Source of the DNA: a bacterium
GTDB taxonomy: Bacteria; Acidobacteriota; Thermoanaerobaculia; Multivoradales; J023
DNA: 36,147 nt
Direction of reading: 5' to 3'
Assembly: GCA_024226315.1 (NCBI GenBank)
Contig: JAAELT010000172.1
Span: 1-36,147, forward strand
In this document: positions 7,571 through 28,574 of the stretch, in pieces
Layout: every line of letters starts with the position of its first letter
How positions within the stretch are numbered: the first letter of the stretch is position 1
The notes under the pieces: model-generated
Told to the model about the DNA's origin: nothing
The model's database searches: none
What the model saw: the letters and a program-made list of their open reading frames with translations, nothing else
Translations under genes and position numbers: made by a program

Positions 7571-7750
7571 GTCGTGCGGACTCTTCAAAATGCTCGAGAT
7601 GCCCAAAAAAGGGAACCTCGACTACAGATCTTCGCCGGCCCAGGTGCCGTCGACCGGCGGCGTCTCACCGCTGATCACGCCCCACCGCGAGCTGACTGCA
7701 ACCGTCATGAGAGGGCCAGAAGATTCAGAGAACGTAACTAAAATTCACTG

Positions 7751-7780
7751 TTGACGTAAGTCTCTTCAATGTGTAACTAT
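7751..7780 (+). promoter_or_regulatory. Possible promoter of the gene at 7871
   Basis: TTGACG (7751-7756) is followed after 17-18 bases by TAACTAT (7774-7780). The -35 is good, the -10 poor. It lies in the most AT-rich stretch of the neighbourhood, 90 bases before the gene and downstream of the array, so the gene probably has its own transcript. Confidence 0.3.
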
Positions 7781-7855
7781 CTCTCCAACGGACGCGGACC
7801 TCCGGGCTCGCTCCGATTTTCAACAGGGCTGGCGGGGACACCCCGGACGGCCCGG

Positions 7856-7862
7856 AAAGGAG
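7856..7862 (+). promoter_or_regulatory. Ribosome binding site deciding the start at 7871
   Basis: AAAGGAG lies 8 bases before the ATG at 7871. The open frame extends upstream to 7769, but that part has no comparable site. Confidence 0.7.
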
Positions 7863-7870
7863 CCCCCACC

Positions 7871-8662
7871 ATGGCTACAAAAATGGTGACCGACCGTAGT
7901 GCCGAAGCGTCGTTAGTCGACGCCGCGGCCAAAACCTTCCTGAGGGAGGTCTCCCCCTCCCTCGACCAGACACTCTCGCCCCTGCTCGAAGAGGGCGAGA
8001 GCCTGCCCGACCTGACGCTGCTGCCCAAACTGGCGGTGCGCCTGGTCGACTCCCGGCTCGAGCAACTGATCGAGGCCGACAAGGCCAACATCGACGCTCA
8101 GGCCGCCCTGATCGAGCCGAGGAAGCGCCGCGACGACGCGGCCGACGGCTTGAGCGAAACCCTGTTCGGACTTCGCGACGTGGCGCGCGGTCTGTACGGG
8201 CGCAAGATGGTCGCTCGGATCTTGCCGGGCGATCAGACCATCCCGAGGCGGCCGAAGGCGCTGCTCCACGATGCGGAGCACGTGCTCGAGAGGCTGCTGG
8301 ATCCTGACCAGAACCGGCCGTCGCACAAGCTGGAGGGCATCCTCATCGAGCCCGGTCAGCTGGCGGTCAGCCTGGAGCCCGCCAAGGGCGAGCTGGATCT
8401 GGCGCTGGGTGAGGTCGACCTCAAGAGCCGCGAGGCTCAGATCACCCAGGCGGCGAAGGACGAGGCCATGGCCGAGTTCAGCACCGCCTACCGGGCGAGC
8501 ATCCGGCTGCTCGAGGCCCTCTCCTCCATCGCGGGCAAGCCCGCACTGGCGGAGCGGGTGCGGCCGACGCGGAGGCGGAAGTCGGCCAAGCCCGAGGACG
8601 AGGAGGCCGGCACCGAGGCGTCCCCGGACGAGCAGGGTGAGGCGACTGCAGCGACCGGGTAG
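7871..8662 (+). CDS. Helical hypothetical protein next to the 40-bp array
   Basis: The protein has 263 residues and no signal peptide, membrane helix or Cys-rich site. Residues about 10-130 and 190-235 look strongly alpha-helical with charged heptad-like spacing. A more mixed segment near 145-185 contains GILIEPGQLAVSLEPAKGEL, which may form a beta hairpin. The tail from about 236 is basic (RPTRRRKS) then acidic and disordered (PEDEEAGTE), a nucleic-acid- or partner-binding style of tail. I do not recognise the family. The start is set by AAAGGAG, and a strong terminator follows 28 bases after the stop, so it is a single-gene unit. Its nearest neighbour upstream is the palindrome array. Confidence 0.75.
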   Translation: MATKMVTDRSAEASLVDAAAKTFLREVSPSLDQTLSPLLEEGESLPDLTLLPKLAVRLVDSRLEQLIEADKANIDAQAALIEPRKRRDDAADGLSETLFGLRDVARGLYGRKMVARILPGDQTIPRRPKALLHDAEHVLERLLDPDQNRPSHKLEGILIEPGQLAVSLEPAKGELDLALGEVDLKSREAQITQAAKDEAMAEFSTAYRASIRLLEALSSIAGKPALAERVRPTRRRKSAKPEDEEAGTEASPDEQGEATAATG

Positions 8663-8689
8663 CGGCTCGACCTGACAGTGACACCAACC

Positions 8690-8720
8690 GGAGGGCGGCC
8701 GTTCGGCCGCCCTCCTTTTT
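8690..8720 (+). terminator. Rho-independent terminator of the gene at 7871-8662
   Basis: GGAGGGCGGCC and GGCCGCCCTCC form a perfect 11-bp stem around GTTC (8701-8704), followed by TTTTT at 8716-8720. On the other strand no T-run follows the stem, so it acts for the plus-strand gene only. Confidence 0.9.
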
Positions 8721-8739
8721 CATCGTGCGACTGGAGGAC

Positions 8740-11700
8740 TCAGAGCGTCGGTGGCGGACAGGTCGCGAAGGCCGCGGTATCGGCAATCGCCCGATCCGCT
8801 GGCCCCACGTACTCCCTGACCTGGTCGGTCTCCGTATCCGTGACCGTGAGCGTGTATTCCACGTCGGTCGCGGCGGCGGCGAATACCCAGAATCTCTCGT
8901 TGACCGCGCAGCCGTCGAGCACCTTGACCAGCATCTCCCAGTTGTCTTCCGCGAAGAAGTAGAAGAGACCGGAGTCGTCGCCACCGAACGGCACCACCAT
9001 GCCGGGGCCCGAGTCGCCCGCAACGGTCGTCCAGTCGACCTCCACCCGGAAACGGCCCTGGTCGAGACACAGGCCGGTAGGACCCGCCGAGCACGTGCCC
9101 TTGTCGACCAGCGAAGCGGTCGGGGCGCGCGAGGGCGCGGACGGGTGGATCAACCGCTCGGCAGACGTCACCGGCACGGCGTCACAGACTGCCAGGGCGG
9201 AAGAATCGGTGATCGGTGCGGCTGGCGTGCCCAGCGGGTTGAAGTAGCTCGTCGACTGCCCGGTGACGCGATCGGTCACCGTCAAGGTGTACTCGACGTC
9301 GGTGGCGGCGGCGGCGAACACCCAGTAGCGCTCGTTGATGCCGCAGCCGTCGAGCACTTTGACCAGCATCTCCCAGTTGCCGGAGTCGAAGAAGTACAGG
9401 ACTCCGGAGTCGTGGGAGGAGACTCCGGGAACCGCCTGTGCCTCTCCGGTCTGGCCCCCCGAGGTGCGCCACGCGACGTCTACCTGGAACCGGCCGCCGT
9501 CGAGGCAGATCGCACCTTCGCACGGGGCGAACGGCGCCGCGCACGGCAGGGGGATGGGAAAGCCGAACAGCAGCCGCGTGACCATGCCGTCGTCCTCCGG
9601 CCTCAGGACGGCGAGCCCGGCTACGTTCGAGTCCACGCCGGCCACGGTGGCGCGGACCGAGAGCCGATTCGCCGACCTCGTGACCTCGGGCACGACGACC
9701 CCGACCTGCCAGAGGCCAGTCGGGCTGCCCGGCACCACGGTGTCGACCAGCGACGGCATGCCGTCGATGCTCACCTCCACGGCCGCGGGCGACGGCGCGC
9801 TGCCGAGGCCGGTCATGCGCAGCGTCACCCGTTCGCCCGGCCGCGCCGGATTGGCGGCGTAGTTGAGGGTGCCGTCGTGGTTGCAGGCCAGCGCCGAGGC
9901 GGTGTGGAGATAGATCGGATCGTGGGCCTCGCCCCGGGCCTCGAGAAAGATGCCGGGGCCGGCCTCGGCGACCTCGACCTCGACCGCCAGCGACCCCACC
10001 TCGATCGTGGCGGAGCCGCCGGTGATGCCCTCGGGAAGGCGAAAGTGGAGCCGCTGCGGCAGGGTACTCGAGCGGTACCGCGAGTTGATCGACGCGATCG
10101 TCGCGGCACCCGCCACGATCTCGGCCGGTTGCCCGTTCACGTGGACTCTGTCGACGCCGTCCAGGTTGTACCCGGTGACGACGGCGAGGCTCCCCGGGCT
10201 GAGCGCGCGCGGACCCACCACCAGCGAGGCGCTGTTCATCACGTCGGCCGCGGTGAAGAACGGCCGCGAGCCGCAGATCGACCATCCGCGACCGACGTCG
10301 AGCATCTGGAAGCCGCGGGTGGCGGCGCTGTCGGGCGAGGTGCCCCCGGCGAAGAAGATCTCGCCGTTCACCGAGGCGCTGCCGGCGCCCGCGACCGGGA
10401 ACGGCATGGGTCTCGTCTTGCGCCAGCTTTGCTGACCGATCGCCCATTCCTGCACGTCCGCGGTGACCGGTCCATCGACCTCCCGCCGGCCGCCGCTGAG
10501 GAAGATCCGGTTGCCGACCCGGCCGACCGCCGCGTCGTAGACGCCCCACAGCAGGCTCGGGCCGGGCGAGAACTCCCGGCTGATGGTGCTGTAGACGAAG
10601 ACTTCGCCCGTGACGCTCAGGATCGCGGTGTCGGGATCGAGCTTCTTGCCGCCGAAGACGTAGATCTGGGCGCCCACCGCCATCGCGCTCGCGCCCTCGG
10701 TCAGGATCGGCGCGTCCTCGGGCTCGGGGTCCATCATGTCCCAACCGGCGGGTAGGCCGGGGCGGGCCGCGTGGTAGGCCAGGACCGCCCGGTTGTGGGT
10801 GCCGCCCGCGCCGCCCTCGACGCGGCCGCCGATGATGTAGAGGCTCTCACCGGCCACGGCCGCCGCGCCGCCGGCGACCGGCGCCGGGCCGTCCGCTCCT
10901 TGCGTCCATTGCCCGCTCGCCGGGTCGAAGACCTGGAGCACGGGGCGTGGCTCGCCACTCGGCGCGCTACCGCCGTAGACGTAGATCTTCGAGGCGATCA
11001 CGCCACCCTGGGCGTCGGCGGTGGCGAACGCCAACGGCACGCCCTCGCTCCACGACCGGGTGGCCACGTCGTAGACGTCCACGCGATCGGTGACCCCTCC
11101 GGGATCTCGGCCGCCGATCTGGTAGAGCTTGTCGCCGTGGGCGAGCAGAAGGCTGCCGGCGCGGCTCATCGGAGCACAATCCGGGGCCGTGGCCGGCGGC
11201 TCGGCGACGGCGGCCAACTCCTTGCTGCCGAGCATGAAGTAGGGGCGAAAGAAAGCGGTCGGATCCACCAGCAGGCCGTCGGGCGAGCTCTCGCGAGTCG
11301 GGCAGAACGTGCCCGGCGGACACTCGAACGGCAGGCCGAAGAAGAAGTCGCCGTTCAGGCCGAAGGCGGAATAGGGAAAGGTCGAGACCCCCACCTCCAC
11401 CAGCAGGGGGTTCAGGTAGGCCACGAGCCCGGCCGGCAGGATCGACCAGCCGAAGAACTTGAAGCCGGTGATCCGGCCCTCGCTGCTGTAGGTGAAGAAG
11501 GCTTCATGGAAGACGAACCCGGGCTCGAGGGCCAGCAGTTGGGGCGGGATCAGCAGCGGCACCAGCTCGGGAGGCAGGAGGCTGACCAGGGTGCCCGCCA
11601 GCTCCGGATCGAACGGATAGGTCGGGACGGCCGCGAAGGGAATCCGGTTGTTGCGGGTGACGTCGGCGATGACGCTGTTCTGAAACGCCGGGTTGACGAC

Positions 11701-12165
11701 GATCGTCTCGATCTCACCGGTCCGGATGTTCAGGATCCCCTCGTTGGGGGCGTGCGGGCTGGGATTGCTGACGGCCCGATTGTCGGTGAGGAGCCAGGTC
11801 TGTCCGTTCTCGAACGACCACATGTCGGTGGGGCCGGTGCTGTCGTAGACGAAGGTGAACCTGACCCGGTCGGGATCCTCCGCGACGGGCTCGAACCGGA
11901 AGTGGATCCAGCCCGCGAGCGGGCTCTCTCCGGGCCGCGGATGCTCGCCCAGCTCGACGGGGAAGTTGAAGAACTCGTCGCCGAGCTGGCTCTCGTCGGT
12001 GTCGAGCGGGCCTGAAAGGTAGCCGCTATCGGGAAGCGCGACCTCGGTGTTGGCTGGCAAGGCTGCTGTATTGGCTGCCAAGACCTCGGTGTTGGCTGGC
12101 CAGGCCGTGGCCGGCACGGCGGGAACCCACGCGAGAACGAGAAGAACCATCAGAGCTCTCTTCAT
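8740..12165 (-). CDS. Secreted kelch-repeat protein with Solibacter-type and twin C-terminal domains
   Basis: This is a large exported protein of 1141 residues with a signal peptide (about 1-21). Residues 22-45 carry three copies of an (A/P)ANTxxL repeat. Residues about 345-610 hold six kelch repeats seen as IGG, YGG, FGG, SGG and AGG turns (LYQIGGRD, IYVYGGSA, LYIIGGRV, IYVFGGKK, IFLSGGRR, IFFAGGTS), enough for a six-bladed propeller. Residues about 645-870 resemble the Solibacter uncharacterised C-terminal domain (TIGR03437-like). Two tandem domains follow (about 885-990, 1030-1141), each with CLDxGRF, NWEMLVKVLDGC and WVFAAAATDVEYTLTVTD. It is probably a surface or extracellular binding protein. 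No catalytic motif was seen. AGG lies 8 bases before the ATG. Confidence 0.85.
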   Translation of the reverse strand: MKRALMVLLVLAWVPAVPATAWPANTEVLAANTAALPANTEVALPDSGYLSGPLDTDESQLGDEFFNFPVELGEHPRPGESPLAGWIHFRFEPVAEDPDRVRFTFVYDSTGPTDMWSFENGQTWLLTDNRAVSNPSPHAPNEGILNIRTGEIETIVVNPAFQNSVIADVTRNNRIPFAAVPTYPFDPELAGTLVSLLPPELVPLLIPPQLLALEPGFVFHEAFFTYSSEGRITGFKFFGWSILPAGLVAYLNPLLVEVGVSTFPYSAFGLNGDFFFGLPFECPPGTFCPTRESSPDGLLVDPTAFFRPYFMLGSKELAAVAEPPATAPDCAPMSRAGSLLLAHGDKLYQIGGRDPGGVTDRVDVYDVATRSWSEGVPLAFATADAQGGVIASKIYVYGGSAPSGEPRPVLQVFDPASGQWTQGADGPAPVAGGAAAVAGESLYIIGGRVEGGAGGTHNRAVLAYHAARPGLPAGWDMMDPEPEDAPILTEGASAMAVGAQIYVFGGKKLDPDTAILSVTGEVFVYSTISREFSPGPSLLWGVYDAAVGRVGNRIFLSGGRREVDGPVTADVQEWAIGQQSWRKTRPMPFPVAGAGSASVNGEIFFAGGTSPDSAATRGFQMLDVGRGWSICGSRPFFTAADVMNSASLVVGPRALSPGSLAVVTGYNLDGVDRVHVNGQPAEIVAGAATIASINSRYRSSTLPQRLHFRLPEGITGGSATIEVGSLAVEVEVAEAGPGIFLEARGEAHDPIYLHTASALACNHDGTLNYAANPARPGERVTLRMTGLGSAPSPAAVEVSIDGMPSLVDTVVPGSPTGLWQVGVVVPEVTRSANRLSVRATVAGVDSNVAGLAVLRPEDDGMVTRLLFGFPIPLPCAAPFAPCEGAICLDGGRFQVDVAWRTSGGQTGEAQAVPGVSSHDSGVLYFFDSGNWEMLVKVLDGCGINERYWVFAAAATDVEYTLTVTDRVTGQSTSYFNPLGTPAAPITDSSALAVCDAVPVTSAERLIHPSAPSRAPTASLVDKGTCSAGPTGLCLDQGRFRVEVDWTTVAGDSGPGMVVPFGGDDSGLFYFFAEDNWEMLVKVLDGCAVNERFWVFAAAATDVEYTLTVTDTETDQVREYVGPADRAIADTAAFATCPPPTL

Positions 12166-12200
12166 GTCACTACCTGCCTTTCGATTCGCAGCTCGATCTT

Positions 12201-12219
12201 CTCGGCCGCTCCGGCCGAG
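12201..12219. promoter_or_regulatory. Perfect 8-bp inverted repeat in the divergent promoter region
   Basis: CTCGGCCG-CTC-CGGCCGAG lies 36-54 bases upstream of the kelch gene, in the 221-base region between it and the divergent gene at 12387. It could be an operator or a 5'-leader hairpin of the kelch mRNA; nothing else distinguishes these. Confidence 0.4.
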
Positions 12220-12375
12220 GCAACGGGATAGTGAGTGCCGAGGGAGTGGCCGCGGGCCCGGGGACGCCTATTACGCCAGCTCCATCTATTCACAAAAGGT
12301 CGGTCCGGGGCGCCACCCGTTCGGGCAGGTCGCACCCCCGTGCTATCCTGATCTGGTCCCATCAACATCCCGTCC

Positions 12376-12380
12376 GGAGG
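12376..12380 (+). promoter_or_regulatory. Ribosome binding site deciding the start at 12387
   Basis: GGAGG lies 6 bases before the ATG at 12387, which rules in this start over the in-frame upstream one at 12231. Confidence 0.75.
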
Positions 12381-12386
12381 TGTGCC

Positions 12387-13460
12387 ATGACCGAAGCCGA
12401 CGAGGGAGACAAGGCCGCGATCGAAGCCGCCGCGATCGAAGCCGCCGAGGCCGCGAAGGCTCGGGAGCAGAAGGCCTCGACCCGCAAGCGGATGCTGCTG
12501 GGGATCTACCTCCTCATCGTTCCCGTCGTCCTCGCCTATGTCGTGCTCGCCCTGTGGCCGCAGGAGAAACCGCCGCCCTCGATCGCCGGCATCTGGGACT
12601 GCCAGGTGAATCTCTTCGGCTTCGACTTCGGCATCCACAACGAGACCCGCCTGCTGCTGCTGGTGCTGCTGGTCGGAGCGCTCGGCAGCTACGTGCACGC
12701 GGCGACCTCGTTCGTCAGCTTCGTGGGCAACGAGACGCTGCGCTACAGCTGGATGTGGTGGTACGTGCTGCGGCCGTTCATCGGCATGGCGCTGGCGCTG
12801 ATCTTCTACTTCGTGCTGCGCGGCGGGCTGCTCGCCACCACCACCGACGCCGCGGGCATCAGCCTCTACGGCATCACCGCCGTGGCGGGCCTGGTGGGGA
12901 TGTTCTCCAAGCAGGCCACCGACAAGCTCAACGAGACCTTCAAGACCATGTTCCGCACCTCGCGCGGCGAGGGCGACGACGCGCGCAAGAACAAGCTCGA
13001 CACGCTCGAGGCAGTCGAGAAGGTGATGATCCCGTACGACAAGATCGAGAAAGTCATGCTGAGCGAGACGGACACCGAGGAGAAGATCTCGCTCACCAAG
13101 CTGATCGACAAGCTCGGCCCGACAGTGACACGAGTGCCTGTGTTCGACGCCGAAGCGCGGATCAAGTACGTGATCCACGAAGGCCTGCTATGCGGCTTCG
13201 TGGCCAAGGGGGCGCGCGGCGACAAACCCTTCGACACCAACAACCGCTATCTGAAGGAGCTCCTGGACCACGACCAGAACCAGACGCTGGTCCAGGCGCG
13301 GGCGTTCGTCACCCCCGACACCACCCTGGCCGATGCCCGTAAGGCCATGGACAAGATCGAGCACTGCCGTGACGTGTTCGTGACCGCGCACGGCAAGCAG
13401 AGCGAGCCGGTGCTCGGCTGGCTCACCAACGCCGACATCGCGCGGCGCCTGGGCGGCTGA
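12387..13460 (+). CDS. Membrane protein with four helices and a CBS-like C-terminal domain
   Basis: The protein has 357 residues. The N-terminus (1-32) is charged and Ala/Glu/Lys-rich. Four membrane helices follow at about 35-57, 88-113, 128-153 and 158-180. The soluble C-terminal part (about 185-357) ends in a segment resembling a CBS motif: LVQARAFVTPDTTLADARKAM, then a strand-helix ending GWLTNADIARRLGG. CBS-type domains usually bind adenine nucleotides and control a membrane or enzyme partner. The gene is divergent from the kelch gene and converges on the NRPS gene with 22 bases between stops. Role not known; a sensor or channel-like function is inference. Confidence 0.75.
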   Translation: MTEADEGDKAAIEAAAIEAAEAAKAREQKASTRKRMLLGIYLLIVPVVLAYVVLALWPQEKPPPSIAGIWDCQVNLFGFDFGIHNETRLLLLVLLVGALGSYVHAATSFVSFVGNETLRYSWMWWYVLRPFIGMALALIFYFVLRGGLLATTTDAAGISLYGITAVAGLVGMFSKQATDKLNETFKTMFRTSRGEGDDARKNKLDTLEAVEKVMIPYDKIEKVMLSETDTEEKISLTKLIDKLGPTVTRVPVFDAEARIKYVIHEGLLCGFVAKGARGDKPFDTNNRYLKELLDHDQNQTLVQARAFVTPDTTLADARKAMDKIEHCRDVFVTAHGKQSEPVLGWLTNADIARRLGG

Positions 13461-13482
13461 CGGGTGTCTTTCGAGCTGGTGT

Positions 13483-25763
<12,281 letters not shown>

Positions 25764-25764
<1 letters not shown>

Positions 25765-28505
25765 CAGTAGCTGACCGACAGGCGCAGATAGACGGCCCTG
25801 CCGGGCTGCGGCAGGCGGGACGCGGCGCTCACTCCCTCGGCTCCACGCAGGCCGGGATGGAAGAACTGTTCGTCGAACAGGTTGTTGACCGTGAGCTGCA
25901 GGGAGCCGCCGGCGAAGAGGTCGCGGTAGGTCAGCGCCGCGTGGGCGACCAGGTAGGAGTCGATCTCGTCGAAGGGATTGCCGGTCACGTCGGTATCGGC
26001 GCCGGTGTCCTTGGTGCCCACGTAATTGAGGCGCAGGTTGGCGTTCCACTTGCCGAGCTCGGCGTTGGCACCCAGATTCAACTGGTGGCTGGCGATGTCA
26101 CCCACCCGGGTGTCGGTCTGCTCGTTGAACGGGTCGAAGTAGCTGTAGTTGCCCCAGAATTCGAACTTCTCCCAGCGCAGCTGCGAGCGCAGTTGGAGGC
26201 CCTGGATACTGAGCGCCCCGGTGGCCTGGAACTGACTGGTGGTGCGGTTGGTCTCGCAGTCCGGCGGACCGCAATCCACCCCGGAGACCTGCTGCACGGC
26301 GCCCGAGAAATCCGAATCGTAGGCCACCAGGTCGACCGAGAAATCCTCGGAGATCTGCCAGCTGGCGCTGAGCTCGAGGTTCTTGGCCGTCTCCGGCTGG
26401 AGGCCGGGATTCGGCAGGTCTCGCACCCCCGGGTCGGTGGCATACTTGAAGAAGTTCGAGGCGTCCAGGAACGACTCCGAGTAGATCGCCTTGAAAGTGA
26501 GCTCGTTCGGCGAGTAGACCACCGCCAGGCGCGGGTTGAAGACCATGCCGTAGCCCTGGGTCTCGCGCACGCTGTTGTCGTCGACGCGTCCTCCCGCCAC
26601 GAACTTGAGCCCCTCGAGACGCTCGGGCCGGTAGGTAGCCTGCACGAAGGCGCCCAGGTCGGTGGTGCGGAAGCGGTTGCCGCCCGCGATGTCGCTCCCC
26701 GGCGATCCGGTCTCCGACGGGTTCGGCTCGCTGGAAAGGATGTAGTTGCCCTGCAGCGAGCCGTTGCGTACCTCGACGCCGCCCACCAGGCTGAAGCGCT
26801 CGGACGGGTGGTAGAAGAACTTCAGCTCGTTGCGTAGCTGGGTGTTGAGCAGGTAGAAGTAGGTGGCACCCCAGCTCGGCTCCGTCTCGAGTGCCAGATC
26901 GGCGATGTTGAGAGCGCCACGGACGTAGTTGTCCGGCCTAAACAGCGCCGTGTCGGTGCCGTCCAGCGTGTGCTCCTTGTACTGGCTGAACAGCTCGATC
27001 GAGATGTCATCGCCGAGCTCCTTGGAGTACTTGAGGTAGAACCAGTTCTGCTCCGGCGTCCACAGGTTGCCGTTGTCGCCGCCGGGGCGCAGCTGGTCGG
27101 TGTACCAGGGGGTTGCTCCCTCTTTGGTGCGCCAGGCCTGAAAACCCACGACGAGATTCTTCTGGAGCTCGACCTTGCCGTTGATCAGCCAGCTGTCGGT
27201 GGGGTCTGAGAACCCGATCGGCGCGCCGCCCAGCTCCTGGTCGTACACCGACTGGTCGAGCGCGATGGCGCGGGCGAGGCCCCCGTCGGTCAAGGCGATC
27301 CCCGTAGGGCTGACCTCGAAGAAGGGCGAGGAATTCACCGCGGCGACACAGCTCGAATCTACGACGCCGTCGGTCGAGCAGAGGCTGGCGATGAAATCAC
27401 TCACCGACAGACCCGGCCCGCTCGGATCGGTCGGATCGTAGCCCAACATCGATCGATAATTGGCGGCCATCACGGCGGTCTCGTAGACCGCCTTGTCATA
27501 GTCCCAGAACTCGAAGTCCGAGAGGTCCTGTTCGTCGGACTGGAACACACGGCCAGTGACCATCCACCGCAGGCTACCGCTGCTGGTCTGGCCCGCCGCC
27601 GTCGCCTCGAAGATGCCGGTGTCGAACGAGCCACCGGTGACGTTGGCCCGGACCGCGTAGCTCTTGCCTTCCGGGATCAGGCTCTCGGCCGTCCTGTTGC
27701 CCTCCGCGTCCAGGCTCACGGGCCTCTTGGTGATGATGTTGACCACGCCGGCGAAGGCGTTGGCACCATACATCGTCGACGCCGGGCCGTAGATCACCTC
27801 CACCCGTTCGACGTTCGAGATCGGGAACTGGCGTGACCAGTAAACGGTGTTCGACCACAGGTCGTTCTCCTCCACCCCGTCGACCAGGAACATGGTGCGG
27901 TTGGTTTCGTCCGACCTGTACCCGCGCGTGTAGATGTTGGACAGGGTGACGCCGTTGCTGCGCGAGATGTTGAAGCCGGAGAGGTCGTCGAACAGCGCGT
28001 CGAGATCGCGGTAGCCGCGCCGCTCGATCTCCTCGGCCGTGATCAAAGTGACGGTGGCCGGGGCTTCGCGCAGGCTCTCCGGTGTCTTGGAGACCGAGCT
28101 CACGGTCACGAGGGTCGGCTTCTGGCGCAGCTTCTTGACCATGGCGAGCAGCCGGGGCGGGTCGGTCTCGGGGTTCGGGACAAAGTCGTCACCTTCCAGC
28201 CTCAGCAGCGTCACCAACGCGGCCTCGGCCGCCTCCAGATCGTCGAGCGCGATGTGGATCTTCGCCTCCAGCGCCAGCAGTTGCGCCTCGACCTCTGACT
28301 TGGGTTGCTCCGCCCGGCAGCGCGCGATCGTGGCCATCGCTTCCTCGAAGCGCCCGATCCGGTACTTGGCGCTCGCCTCGCTCAGCTCCTGCTCACAGGC
28401 GTGATCCGCCGCGGCGGGCGCGGCGGATAGCAGCAGACAGGCGGCGAGGGCGCCGCTCGCCAGGATGTTTCGAGGCCGGGCCGCGCGCAGACTTCGGTAG
28501 ATCAT
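25764..28505 (-). CDS. TonB-dependent outer-membrane receptor with an N-terminal TPR-like domain
   Basis: The protein has 913 residues. Signal peptide about 1-33 (ending SAAPAAA). Residues about 36-125 are Ala/Glu-rich paired helices that look like TPR units (YRIGRFEEAMATIARC). The plug domain follows at about 130-265, with PATVTLITAEEIERRGY, FLVDGVEEN and VEVIYGPASTMYGANAFAGVVNI. The rest is a beta-barrel with aromatic strand ends and a C-terminal strand ending LRLSVSY. Energy from TonB would drive uptake of a ligand across the outer membrane. The overlap with the NRPS gene makes its peptide a plausible ligand. No iron-sensing anti-sigma pair is nearby. An N-terminal TPR-like extension is unusual for a TonB receptor. 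Confidence 0.9.
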
Positions 28506-28574
28506 GGACTGTCTTTCGTCAGCAGGTCTCGGTGTGCAGGTCTCTGGTATTCATCCCGGGCATTGGCGGTGAGT

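Larger units (their letters stand above)
6900..7870. other. 971-base gene-free stretch: REP-like cluster, 40-bp array, promoter
   Basis: It contains, in order, unremarkable GC-rich sequence (6900-7062), the paired REP-like units (7063-7130), the 40-bp-periodic array (7131-7570), and an AT-richer stretch (about 7690-7790) with a promoter-like sequence before the gene at 7871. Long open frames cross the array on both strands, but a 40-base period changes frame at every unit, so they are probably chance products of few stop codons in GC-rich repeats. Confidence 0.7.

Noticed and set aside
7052..7754. Long open frames of 184-200 residues across the array on both strands
   Set aside because: The 40-base period shifts frame each unit, no ribosome site is evident, and the translations are Arg/Pro/Gly-rich as expected of GC-rich repeats.
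25767..26049. N-terminal extension of the NRPS to 26049
   Set aside because: The extra residues overlap the receptor coding sequence in another frame, are Arg-rich and show no homology. The A1 domain begins right after the ATG at 25764.
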